From: Pleurostoma richardsiae
Taxonomy: Eukaryota; Ascomycota; Sordariomycetes; Calosphaeriales; Pleurostomataceae
DNA length: 64,000 nucleotides
Assembly: GCA_030052745.1 (NCBI GenBank)
Contig: JANBVO010000011.1
Location: 310,001 to 374,000 of the forward strand
Direction: 5' to 3'
Below the pieces are notes generated by a model. The model worked only from the letters and a program-made list of their open reading frames with translations, did not search any database and was not told where the DNA came from. This document shows positions 44,560-54,738 of the stretch, piece by piece (the first letter of the stretch is position 1; the number at the start of each line of letters is the position of its first letter). A program made the translations under genes and the position numbers.

Positions 44560-45499
44560 TCAAGCCGGAGGACTTAGATAGTCGCTAATGGCCTTGACAG
44601 CACCCTGGATCCTGCTTGCCTCGATCAAAATCATGGACCCCTGTGACTTGACACCCATATCCTGGAACGCCCTCTTGCTGTCGGCCACCGACTCATCATC
44701 CTTGGTGAATGGGTAGGTGCCGAATGCGCTTGCGTGCTTCTGCAACACCTCGTCTTCCGGGTGAAAGTAGAAGAGCGGCGCTGACTCCCTCGCCTTTTTC
44801 CGTTTCTGCTCCTCCATCTCGAGTTTCGACTCCACCTCCTGATATGTCTTGGAGACAATAAGGTAATGAGAGAACTCATAGGGCTCTTTGTCCTCGACTG
44901 CGGCCTCGATCTCGTCGAGCAGCATCGAGTACATCGGGGGCGATATTTCCGACGGCATGTTGATCAAGCGCTCAGCAAGCACAAGGCCAACGGACTTACC
45001 CGACGCTATTAAGTCGGGGATGGCTGCTAGGGACTCGTTCGTCGCCGCTTTCTCTGAGAGGTATCGGATGAGGTCGGCGACGGGCTTCTTTTCCCGATGC
45101 TCGAGGAGGTTGAGAATGGTCAGGAAAGCATATGCGTCGTTGCTCTTGCCGTCTACCTTGACGGTCGAGCCAATCGTGTGTTGCTCCAGAATCAAGTCGG
45201 TGAGTGCCGACATGTCTAGCAGCGCGGCGTCCACATCGAACAGTTGCCGTAGCAGAGTCTTGACGCCGTGAAAGTCAACCTCGGGGTCGAAGTTGAACCA
45301 CTCGAACTCTACATTGACAACATCAAAGTCCTTCAGAAGGAATATGTCAGCGACAACGAACCGGATGCAGTAGAAGACGCTGAGCAATAGTGGTGCTTAC
45401 ATCGTCGTCTGAGCTCTCATCCTCATCCATCTTATCGACGGAGGGGTCATTTTGTGCGCCTGACAGGCCATCGGCCTCTCTCGCCCTCTTCTTGGCCAT
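44560..45499 (-). CDS. BCP1: BCP1/BCCIP family protein
   Basis: In yeast, Bcp1 is a nuclear protein needed for export of Mss4 and acts as a chaperone of ribosomal protein Rpl23; a similar role is inferred. Two exons, 45499-45401 and 45330-44560, giving 289 aa. The N-terminus is basic then acidic ([20 protein letters not shown]). Conserved blocks are [70 protein letters not shown] and [14 protein letters not shown]. The start is the only ATG giving the short acidic leader typical of the family. Confidence 0.94.
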
Positions 45500-45904
45500 T
45501 TCGAAAACGGATAAGATGTTTTGAGACACAAGTAGTATGGGCGGAGCGGAAGTTCGTGACAATATGGTCGAGTCAAAATACTGTTCGCTTCAACGAGAAT
45601 AGAGGATTTTCTTGCTGTTGCTCTCTCGTTGCTCTCTGCTTCATTGTCTGTATGGTCCCCAAATCCATGAAAATTTCTGCCCCTCGCTAAACCTGTTGCA
45701 GAGAGATAAAGAGGCGGTGGGCTTATCGATAAGGAGACACAGCTACGAATGTATCCGTTATAGTACGATGTCTCATACAATTCTCTATTCTGTGCTACGG
45801 GTTCACTTGAAAGCTTTCAATACCTTTGCACTACGGTCGTACAACGCTTCCTCTTAGGTAACTGCTTCTTACATCCTGAGATTCCTTCGGCACCTGTCCG
45901 ACGG
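45500..45904. other. Intergenic, 405 bp
   Basis: This lies between the BCP1 start and the stop of the dioxygenase gene, both on the minus strand. No feature is seen. Confidence 0.45.
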
Positions 45905-47113
45905 CTAGTACGCGGCAGCTGCAGCGGTCTTCTCGAACCTCAGCTGGCACCACTAATGGCCTCACGGTCAGTAAGAGATCGTCAGTCATGACGGCTGACC
46001 AGTATCTTACCTCGCCGCAGCTTATGGGCTCATACTTCGGAGGGTTCTTGTCATCGGTGCAGCTCGGCAGAACGCCGCACTTCTCGTTGAAGTTGAACCC
46101 GAAGAAGAATGGCATCGAGTAACGCTCCACCGGCGCGTAGTTGTACACTCGGTGGACCGTCGACTTGAAGCGATCGTTGGTAAGACGCTGCAGGAAGTCG
46201 CCCAGATTCACTACGAAGGTCCCTGGTACGGGAGGCACCTTAACCCACTGTCCGTCCTTCTGCAACACTTGCAGACCTCCGACAGAGTCCTGCCACAGGA
46301 GTGTGAAGGACTGAAGATCGGTATGTGCCCCCAAGCCCACATCAATCGAGGCATCTGCCGGTTTGGTGTTTGCTGGGTAGTAGTTCAGGACTCCATCGCT
46401 GGGAATATCAGCATCCCGTCTGCCGTCCCGCTCCGTGGGATTGCTTACCTGCCAGGATAGGTCACGACGTTGTCGAAGTAGTCCTCCGGGAGATCCAGAG
46501 CCAGGGCAAAGATCTTGATCAGACGTCTGGCCAGTTTAAGGCATTCTTGCCAGTAGGCAAGGATGTCCTTCTTGAATGTGGGCATGTGGCTAGTCCCCTC
46601 CCAGACGAATTCCTCACCCCTAATCCAGGGTTTAATGGCTTCTGGGACAGCATCAAGGTCCTTTGGGTCCGGATCATACTGGGGAGCGTACCGCCAGCTA
46701 AAACCCTCGCGGTAGTCACGAGACTCTGTCGGCGAGACGTGTCCGGACCACTTCTCACTCCAGCCGTTGAAGAATTTCGACTTGCTTTTCGATACGAGGC
46801 GCTTCTTGTCCTCGGGTTGCGCGAAGAAGGCCTGAGCTTGCTCAAATGCTGCTGCTATCGCCTCCTCCGGGATCCCGTGGTTCTTGATATAGAAGAACCC
46901 CATGTTCTCAGCTGCACTGCGGACAGTCTGCGCGAGCGCCTTACGAGCATCAAGGTCTCCATATATGCCTGATAAGTCGATGACTGGCACTTCTGAGGCA
47001 ACGCACTCCCTGGGCGGCGTGTTCAGAACGTCGCGATACGCAGCGCCGTACGGGGTCATAAGCTCCAGCTTATATGTCGCGGGAGCCGCGACGGTCTCTG
47101 TCACGGTTGCCAT
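45905..47113 (-). CDS. 2-oxoglutarate/Fe(II) dioxygenase, IPNS-like
   Basis: Non-haem iron oxygenase of the isopenicillin N synthase superfamily. Three exons: 47113-46449, 46398-46011 and 45952-45905, giving 366 aa. The N-terminal DIOX_N part has VPVIDLSGIYGD and GFFYIKNHGIPEE. The iron ligands are His247 and Asp249 (LGAHTDLQSF) and His304 (STVHRV); the 2-oxoglutarate clamp is R314-x-S316 (RYSMPFFFGF). The last exon ends WCQLRFEKTAAAAAY; without its intron the tail would be frameshifted. The substrate is unknown. It shares a 971 bp divergent promoter with an NCS1 permease, and that promoter is rich in GATA-factor sites, which hints at catabolism of a nitrogen compound brought in by the permease. 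Penicillin synthesis is not implied. Confidence 0.93.
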
Positions 47114-48084
47114 GATGCAGTTAAGTTCTTGAATTCCGTTTTGATGTCAACTACCTCTCTCCTTCTGCATACGTCTGCGGCGTTTCTCAGGCGATCCTCG
47201 GATCAAAGCCTTATGAGGAGTTTCAATCCACATCTGTTCACACCATTTCCAATCATAGCTGCGCCGTCTGGTCAGAGACATCGACTTCCCCCGCAGGACA
47301 TCGACGGTCAAGACTCGTTTGCGGCTTCAGCTTCCCTTTTCGGAATCTTCCTTCCGGTGGTTGGTCCGTTATCGTCGGCTAGACCGCCGTCAGCAAATGC
47401 CGGTAAGATAAGCCCGCTCAGCTTTCTCGACCCCGGGCAAGAGGCCGGTCGGCCCCGAGATGCTCAACATCGCTCAATCTTATGGTTGATTGGCTGGTTC
47501 CATGAACGACATCGCTAGGGTTGCACAATTGGTACCCTGGGAGACAAGTGGACCTATCCTGATTGGTAAAGCTGGCTGTCGATCTCCAACAGCCTGCATG
47601 CGAATCCTCGATCCCTTATCTTTCCTCAGGAAGCAGTTGCCTTTCCCCGTCGATGTCCGTCGTTCATTGAGTGTTCTAAGGAGGCTGACGACTTCCGTCC
47701 AGAGCCTTGGCAAAGCTACTAAACGATAGTTCAACTTCTTCGGCGCGGGGGATGATACTTATCACGGTCGTTTTCGAGATAACAACTTTCAAGATAACCG
47801 CTTCGAGGCCTGCAGGAACGATATCTCAGCGCGGTCTTATGTCGCCCCTGTCATACACTGGAGGGGGAAAGGAGGGCGGGGAATATCTCGCCTCCAGTAA
47901 CCTGTGATACCGATAGGAGTAGAGTATGAATCCTGTCCCACGTGGTCGGTGGGATCTTCCATGCCATAAATACAGCGTAGCATCAACACTGCAGAGGTAC
48001 CGAATGATTCCGACCTTCGGCCCTTTCTCTGTCTCCCCTACCTTGAATCTGTAGCCTCTGCCTACTGAGCTGTGTCATCGCAAG
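47114..48084. promoter_or_regulatory. Shared divergent promoter with GATA-factor sites
   Basis: This 971 bp region separates the dioxygenase and permease starts. It contains six HGATAA-type sites: CGATAA (reverse strand, 47369-47374), AGATAA (47406-47411), AGATAA (reverse, 47616-47621), TGATAA (reverse, 47759-47764), AGATAA (47777-47782) and AGATAA (47792-47797). Two of these lie 15 bp apart in the same orientation. HGATAR is the known core of fungal nitrogen regulators AreA/NIT2, which often act at paired sites in promoters of permeases and catabolic enzymes. Binding here is inferred. Confidence 0.6.
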
Positions 48085-50096
48085 ATGGGACTCCTCAAGC
48101 GGTCTCTTGTTGCCCATGGCGCGGAGGAGGTCCACGGCAAAGATGCCTTCCTTGATAACGATGACTTGCGGCCTCTGAAGCTCAAGGATCGGACCTGGAC
48201 ACGAGTCACTTACTTCACGTTCTGGTTCAGTGCGACGGCCACCGTAAGCAACTGGTAAGCTGGCCCTGGTCCCATTCGTCCGCATGTGTCCTAAGTAAAT
48301 GCATCAGGTATGGAGCGTCGGCTTCGCAGGCGCTGGGGTTGAGCATGTGGGAAGCGATCGGCTGCTCTCTAGGGGGCCAGATCCTGATCGCCTTCGTCAT
48401 CACTCTGAACGGTCGGCCGGGTGCGAAATACCACATCGGCTACCCCATCGTGAATCGCGCCGCGTTCGGTGTCTATGGTGCCTGGTGGCCGACCTTCAAC
48501 CGTGCCGTGATGGCTATTGTGTGGAACGGAGTCAATTGCGTACAAGGCGCTCAATGCGTCTACGTCAGTAAGTCTTCCAAAACGAGACTCAGTCTGAGTC
48601 GGGACCAACGACTAACACCGCTCGTGTTCAGTGCTCCATGCGATATTTCCATCCATCACGGGTATTCCTAACACCATGGGCTCTGGGTCGGCGCTCACGA
48701 CTGGAGGCATGATCGGTTTCGTCGTCTTCTGGGTCATCGTGTGCTTCTTCCTGGTAATACCGGTCCCTAAGATGCGCGGGCTAGTTTACGCGAAGCTCGT
48801 CGTCTTCATCATATCCGCCATCGCGATGCTGGCTTGGACCGTCACCAAGGCGGGCGGCCTCGGGCCTGTTGCCACGCAAGGAGGCACTGCCTCCGGATCC
48901 GAGAGAGGCTGGCTCATCGTCCGGTTCCTCATGCTTGCTGCAGCGAACTGTGCCACGTAAGTCCAATGAGTGGAAGAGGCAGAGACCGTGACTGATATGG
49001 CTGACCATCACACCAGGTTCGCGTCCAATGCGGCGGATTTCCAGCGCTATGCCGGCAAGTCCTCGGACGTCATCCTGGGTAACCTCTTTGGCTTCCCGAT
49101 CGCGAACCTGCTGGTCGCTATCGTCGGCAATCTGGTGTGCGCGTCGAGCCAGCGCATCTTCGGGGAGCTGGTGTGGAACCCGCTCGACCTGCTGGACCGC
49201 ATCCAGACCGAGGACTACTCGTCTCGCAACCGCGCCGGCTGCTTCTTCATCGCGCTGTGCTTCGTATACTGCGCCATCTTCAGCTCCATCTTCGAGAACT
49301 CTTTGCCCGCGGGCAACGATATCGCCGCACTGTTCCCCAAGTACTTCACTGTCCGGAGGGGTTTCTTCATCTGCGCGATCATCTCGTTCGCTATCAACCC
49401 CTGGTTCTTGCTGGTGAGCTTCTCTCTTCTCCTCCCCTGGCCAACAGACAGCCGGTCTTGAATATGGTCAGGTGCAAGCCCAGCGTACTGACGAACATCG
49501 TAGGGTTCGGCATCTATCTTTGTCACCTTCTTGGGCTCCTACCAGATCTTCTTGTCGTCTATCACTGGCGTTCTGCTAGTGAATTACTACGTCATCGGGA
49601 GAGGTTATATTCAGATACCCGACTGTTTCACTTCTTCCAAGACCGGCGCGTACCATTACTACCACGGATGGAACATCCGTGCCTATGTCGCTTACAGTGA
49701 GTGCATTCTCCTCTTCCTGTATTGTTCGTCATGGCACTTCAGGTTGCCCTGGCGAGACTGTGGCGCAGGAAGCTAACGTGCGTCGCAGTCCTGGGGATCG
49801 TGCCTAACTTCTACGGCTTCCTGAACAACATGGGCGTGTCGGCGCCCATCAACGTCACGCGGTTCTACTACTTCGCCTACTGGGTGGGGTTGGCCGTGAG
49901 CGGCCTGTCGTTCTGGATTTCCTGTAAGATCTGGCCGCCGCCCATCATGGAGACGGGCTGGAAGGAGCCGAGGGACTACGTCCGCCCGGAGGAGGCGGAC
50001 GAGGAGGCCGTCGTCGTCGAGGGTGTTATCGATGAGACAGCGAGCAGTGACCGGGAAGAGAAGAGGGTCGGGATGGAGACTTCAAAGGCGATCTAG
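48085..50096 (+). CDS. NCS1 family permease (uracil/allantoin type)
   Basis: Proton-coupled nucleobase/cation symporter of the plasma membrane. Six exons: 48085-48254, 48308-48567, 48632-48956, 49017-49413, 49504-49696 and 49789-50096, giving 550 aa with about 12 hydrophobic segments. Fungal Fur-type motifs are present: SNWYGASASQALGLSMWEA, RAAFGVYGAWWPTFNRAVMA, FASNAADFQRYAGKSSDV, NCATFASNAADF and INPWFLLGSASIFVTFLGSY. The N-terminus (LKRSLVAHGAEE, NDDLRPLKLKDRTW) is cytosolic; the C-terminus is acidic. Uracil, allantoin, uridine and thiamine permeases share this fold, so the substrate cannot be fixed, although nucleobase or ureide is most likely. It is divergent from the dioxygenase. Confidence 0.94.
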
Positions 50097-50929
50097 CTTG
50101 AGGTCGTTCTTTACGGTGACTGAATTAAGTACTTAGACAGCGATTGATCGTATTGTTAGATACAGCTATGAGTTACTGAGGGAGGATGATACGAAGTGAA
50201 GTGATGATGCACATGACGATACATCAACGTAGTTGAAGCGCTCGTGCTTGCCAGTGTGAAGTTCGAGTCTTGCTATTCGCACTATGTCCTCTGCAACTGG
50301 CGGAGAAGTGACATACTTTGAACACAACCTACCAAGCCACTGTAGTTTATGAAATTCATATTCAAAGGCCGGTAGCTCGGAGAGCACGTAGGTTAGGAGA
50401 GCAGGTAGATAGATAAGTTGAGAGGACGGTTAAGGAGACGGCGCAATGATTATACGGATTTGGGACATAACAACCGTATTTGACGTTTCCCAGATCAATA
50501 AGTAGTAGAACAATAGGTATACAGAAACAGAAACAGTCAGTATACGTGACAGCACATACGGAGTATACGTACACACAGGGTAGGCTGCAGTTTTTTGTCG
50601 ATCATCTCACCTCAAGGCAGCGATGTTTGAGAGCTCTGGGCTTGAGATGAGACGAAGCACAACGACCCACTTTGCTACCGTTACGTATTTGTGGCTGGGA
50701 AGGACGGACCAACCAGCCAAGCTGGCCCGGTTCGTCAGCCTCCCTGCAAGCCGCCCCCCCCGGCTTTCCCATTCATCATCTTCCCATCGCGAAAAACGCA
50801 TCTGCCTGGCAAAGCTCATCCACGCAATCAACAAAAAGCCCGCCTCGTCCCGCCCATCCCGACCCTTCGGCGATCTCTCTCCTTCAAAGCTTCACAGCCC
50901 GTTCCAGCGCGACGCGCCCGATTTTCAAG
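50097..50929. other. Intergenic, 833 bp
   Basis: This holds the permease 3' flank and the promoter of the TVP15-like gene. The leader before 50930 is CT-rich. Short open frames here are chance. Confidence 0.45.
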
Positions 50930-51854
50930 ATGGATTTCTCCGACAGCTTGTGAGTGCTTTTCCGCTCCCGGGGCGGAAGCTCTGGGGAGAGGGAGAGAGA
51001 GAGCTGCCCTCGCGCGCGGGACCCCCCATCCAGACATGCCATTGAGCTTTGCTGACACGCGACCTCCTCTGACAGCCGGATCGTCAACCTTATTGTTGCG
51101 GTGATTATGGTATTGGGAGGCGTCTCCCAGTTCTTCCCTATCGGCTTGTACGTTCTACTCCGCCCCTCCTAGCTCTCCATGATATTCCTCTCTACCCGGC
51201 AGAGCTCGCCCGACGACGGCCACCTGCCCCTTGAGCTTGTGGCCCATATCGCCGGTGCGACAGCAACTAGACGAGGGGGTCATATTGAATATAGCTGACC
51301 AGCGCTCCTCGTCGATAGCCAATCTGTTGTCATCGGCTGCTACGTCATCATCTTCGGTCTTGGTGAGTTCCTCCCATCACACTCCAACCCAGCTCGCATG
51401 GGGCATCAGGATTGCCTCCAAGCTCCCTTCGCGCTTGCTGTAGGAGCTTCTTTCTGTTCTCCGCTAACACTTCCTCCCCAGCTACCGGCCTCCTCGAGTT
51501 CCAGATCCCGCCCCAGGTCTCCCGCTACGCCTCGTTCTTGTTCTCCTTCATCGGCCGCGGTATCTGTACGTTCCATCCACTGACTGCCCTTGTTCCTCCC
51601 TTTCTCCTGAGCCCATCTGCCCCCTTCCGCTGGGGTAGGCCGTCGCATCTCGAAGGCCTATGCGGCTAACACGTCCGCAAGTCTACATCTTCGTCGGCTC
51701 GATCCTCCTGCATGACCACGTCCTGCGCATTATCGCCGGCTCCATCATCGGTGTCGTCGGCGTCATCTACGTCGCCCTTGAGTTCGTCCCATCCATCGAG
51801 CCCCCCGCCAACATGCGCGAGGCCGACGCCGGCTGGGGCGCCGAGACAGTCTAA
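50930..51854 (+). CDS. TVP15: COPI-associated Golgi membrane protein, TVP15-like
   Basis: Small multi-span protein of late Golgi vesicles; the exact role is unclear. Five short exons: 50930-50949 (20 nt), 51076-51147, 51319-51362, 51482-51565 and 51682-51854, giving 130 aa. Splicing yields MDFSDSLRIVNLIVAVIMVL, then GGVSQFFPIGLQSVVIGCYV, IIFGLATGLLEFQIPPQVS, SFLFSFIGRGIFYIFVGSIL and IIAGSIIGVVGVIYVALEF, four hydrophobic segments matching the COPI_assoc (PF08507) family. Every junction restores a family residue and the phases agree. The tail after the last helix is short and acidic (EADAGWGAETV). The symbol follows the yeast protein and is less certain than the family. Confidence 0.88.
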
Positions 51855-52886
51855 ACCGACCTCCCTTGCGCCCGCCTTTCCGCGACGTCTCGCGATCTCG
51901 ACAGCGGAAACACAATGTTCGGGTGCGAAAAGCTGGACAAGGGAAGGAAGCGAGGAAGAGCAGGAAGAGGGAGAGATGCGTAGAAGGCTCTCTTTGCACC
52001 TCTCCCAGCTCGGAGGTCATAGTCTGGACGTCTTGGAGGACGTGTCAAAGGAGGAGATTGCGAGGCTTAGATTCCGCTAGCCTGGTCGACTCCAAGTCGG
52101 TTTCTTATTTGGCAATAGATATATCGAATGCAGGGGTGGAGCGAGATGCTGAGCTGTCAGCAAACGGGGAGCGGCTTGGGAGAAAGGCAGATCGAGGGTT
52201 CCTTAGCACGTCTACTATATCTAGACGGGCGTTGTCCGGGCGGATCTATGGCTTTTCCATACTGTAAATTGTACGATTGCGACAACGGGGCTCAGGGCGC
52301 CGTGGGCTCATTTGGTGGATGCGGCAGATGTAGACGGAGCTTCTTGCAGGAGAATGGGGAATTGGATCTTGTGACGATGATCCCTGTTCATTCTGTGCTG
52401 TAAGCGCGTGGTAGGTTACGATGGAAGATCTGTAAATCGATGACAGTGATCTCTATGCCCACTATAAACGAATAACGCGACTTAGCGCCGTCTCTGCTAT
52501 ACCTAATTACCTAGAAGACGTCCATCCCTTGAGCAGGGATGAGCCATAGGCGGAGAGGGAACCACACGTCCACTAAACCAAGGTAAGGTAGCTGATATAC
52601 CTACTATCCCTAAGGGCAGGCGGTTGACAGCCCAAACTGACGTAGCGAGATCCTCCGATCCGCGTCACAGGTATTCGAAACAAACAAAGCCATTCCTGGC
52701 ACACAGTAACCCCTCCCTGTACTCCAACATGAAGGCTCGCGCCGGTCCGCCAAGTTTCTTTATATCCCACATCGCCAAGTTGAGAGGCGTGCTTTTTCAG
52801 AACAGCGTTATGCTCGCAACCGTTTCTTCCGGAGCCCAACTCCATTCGCTTTAAGTGTGGCAAATATCCATGCCGAATGGGACTGC
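51855..52886. other. Convergent 3' region, 1.03 kb
   Basis: This lies between the TVP15-like stop and the stop of the GATA-factor gene. No gene is supported. Confidence 0.45.
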
Positions 52887-54738
52887 TCATATGCGCCCCA
52901 ATTCCTGCATCTCCCGCTCTTTCTCAGCCAACATCTCCCTCATTCTCTCGGCCTCTCTTTGTAACGCCGCCATCCTTTCAGCTTTGGCGGTATCCCCCTT
53001 AGCCGGCGTGTCAACCCCTCCCCCCAAATGTGCAGCGGGCATCGGGCTCGGCGTGCCGGGCATGCCGCTGGAAAAGGCGCCAGGGCTCGGCGCCGACGCC
53101 GTGGTGCTCACTGGAGAACGGAGCCCATGAAGTTGTTGCTCCGAAGGGTCCTCCGCTCCCGGCCCGCTAAATGATCGATTGGAAATATCGGCAGATGGGT
53201 TCAAGATGGACTTGATGGACGACAGGCGCTTATTGCTGTCCTGATCCCCCATACCCGGGTACTCCGTCTCGGAGAAGGAGCGCTTCCTTGACGGCGATAG
53301 AAACGACGCAGGTGAGAGTGAGGAAGGGCGGTCGGTCGAAGCCGCTAGTGAGGTGATTGGAGCGAGTCTGTTGTCATCCGTCAAAGATTCCGGGATAGGG
53401 CGCTGATGGTACGTGTGAGAAGAATGATACTGGGTCAGATCTCCTGACGGCAGAGGCGACGTCTGCCTATTCTGCCGCAGAATGGGCTCGGGCACGAGGG
53501 TCAGAGTGTGCTCCCGTTGCCGGCGTCCGAGGTTAACGGAGCCGTCTGGATTCACAGTTCCTCTCTCTGCAGGAGCCAACTTCCGTGGCGGCGACTCGCC
53601 TTCTGCAAGCTCGCCCGAAGATGTGCCTTCTTCTCCCTGTGCCGCCGGAATGACGCGTTTTCTTCTCTTGATCACCGACTTCTTCATTGTTACCGGTCTA
53701 TGGACTCCGTGGAGTTTGTAGTAGAGGCCTACTCAAGTTAGTCTTTGACGGCTCGGGCGGAAGTTTGGCCGTGACGGCGTGAACGTACCACAGGCATTGC
53801 AGATTGTGTGGCCCTGCTCGTCTCTCCTCCAGAGAGGAGTAATGGTGGTACCACAATTCTGGCAAGCAATGACGACGGTGGTGTTTTGTGCCTGGATTTG
53901 CAACGCAGCAATATCGACGGCGTTCGCATCATCAGGGACGCTTTCGTTTTCGCTCTTATCAGCGGCAACTTTCTGATCTTGAAGGACGCTGAGGCTAGCA
54001 CTCTTCGAGACGCGGTTGTTATAAGCCGGGCAGCCGCTACATCCTTGAGCCCCCCCTGTTCCATTACAACGCCCCCCTCCAGGACATGTCCCGCTTGGTG
54101 CGTGATCCGCCGCTACGTACGTGGCACCGGGCGTGTTGCTAAAGGGCTGGGCATTTGCCTTAGGAGAGAACCGATCGGGACTTCGTCGGATTCCACCCGG
54201 TACGACATTCGGGGGGCGTTTCAGGGTAGTAGGGCGAGCAGCGTTTCTTGCCTTGAGGTACAAGCCACACGCATTGCAAATCGTCGCACCTTGTGGTGAC
54301 CTTCGCCATAGAGGAGTCCTCGTCGTCCCACAGTTACTGTTTGATTAAGTCAGATGGCAGTCAGCCAAGCGTTGCATAGGATTAGACTTGCCTGCACACC
54401 TGGCCGCTCTGGCTTTGGGAGCCTTCAGCGCTGGTTTTCACAAGATTGTCGTCATCATCAGCATCCTGAGAGCTGTGTCTCCCAGCGGCAGGGCTCCAGG
54501 AACGTAACGAGGAAGGAGAACGGGAAGCACCCCGTCCAGTGGTTAACCGAGACGGGCTCGGCTTCACATCCACATGGCCTTCAGCCCCTGACGGAGGAGA
54601 CCGCGGCCTCGAAGAGCCAGTGCCCTGAAGGTCGTTCCTGGACGACATCGGTCTAGACGGGAGAGCAGTTCGCACGGTTGCCGGTTCTTGTCTGTCGAGT
54701 CGTGCAGCCAAGGGATGAGCTACCTCGCTAAGGGCCAT
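52887..54738 (-). CDS. sre: GATA repressor of siderophore genes (SRE/SreA type)
   Basis: In other moulds this factor represses siderophore synthesis and iron uptake when iron is plentiful. Exons from the first ATG: 54738-54392, 54336-53789 and 53728-52887 (578 aa). Finger 1 is CSNCGTTRTPLWRR...CNAC and finger 2 CQNCGTTITPLWRR...CNAC, both C-x2-C-x17-C-x2-C. Between them lies the iron-sensing Cys-rich region C-x5-C-x8-C-x2-C (CPGGGRCNGTGGAQGCSGCP). The C-terminus is a coiled coil (AERMAALQREAERMREMLAE). Intron 1 is GC-AG: GCAAGT at 54391, splitting the finger 1 codons so that VCSNCGT is restored. Intron 2 has a CTAAC branch motif. The frame stays open upstream of the ATG (RKEKVWSDLEMA), so an earlier 5' exon is likely and the start is uncertain. 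Confidence 0.93.

Noticed and set aside
45905-47113. Naming the dioxygenase thymine 7-hydroxylase or isopenicillin N synthase
   Set aside because: The fold and iron ligands are shared by many enzymes, and the regions outside the core do not match what I know of either; the permease neighbour alone is not enough.
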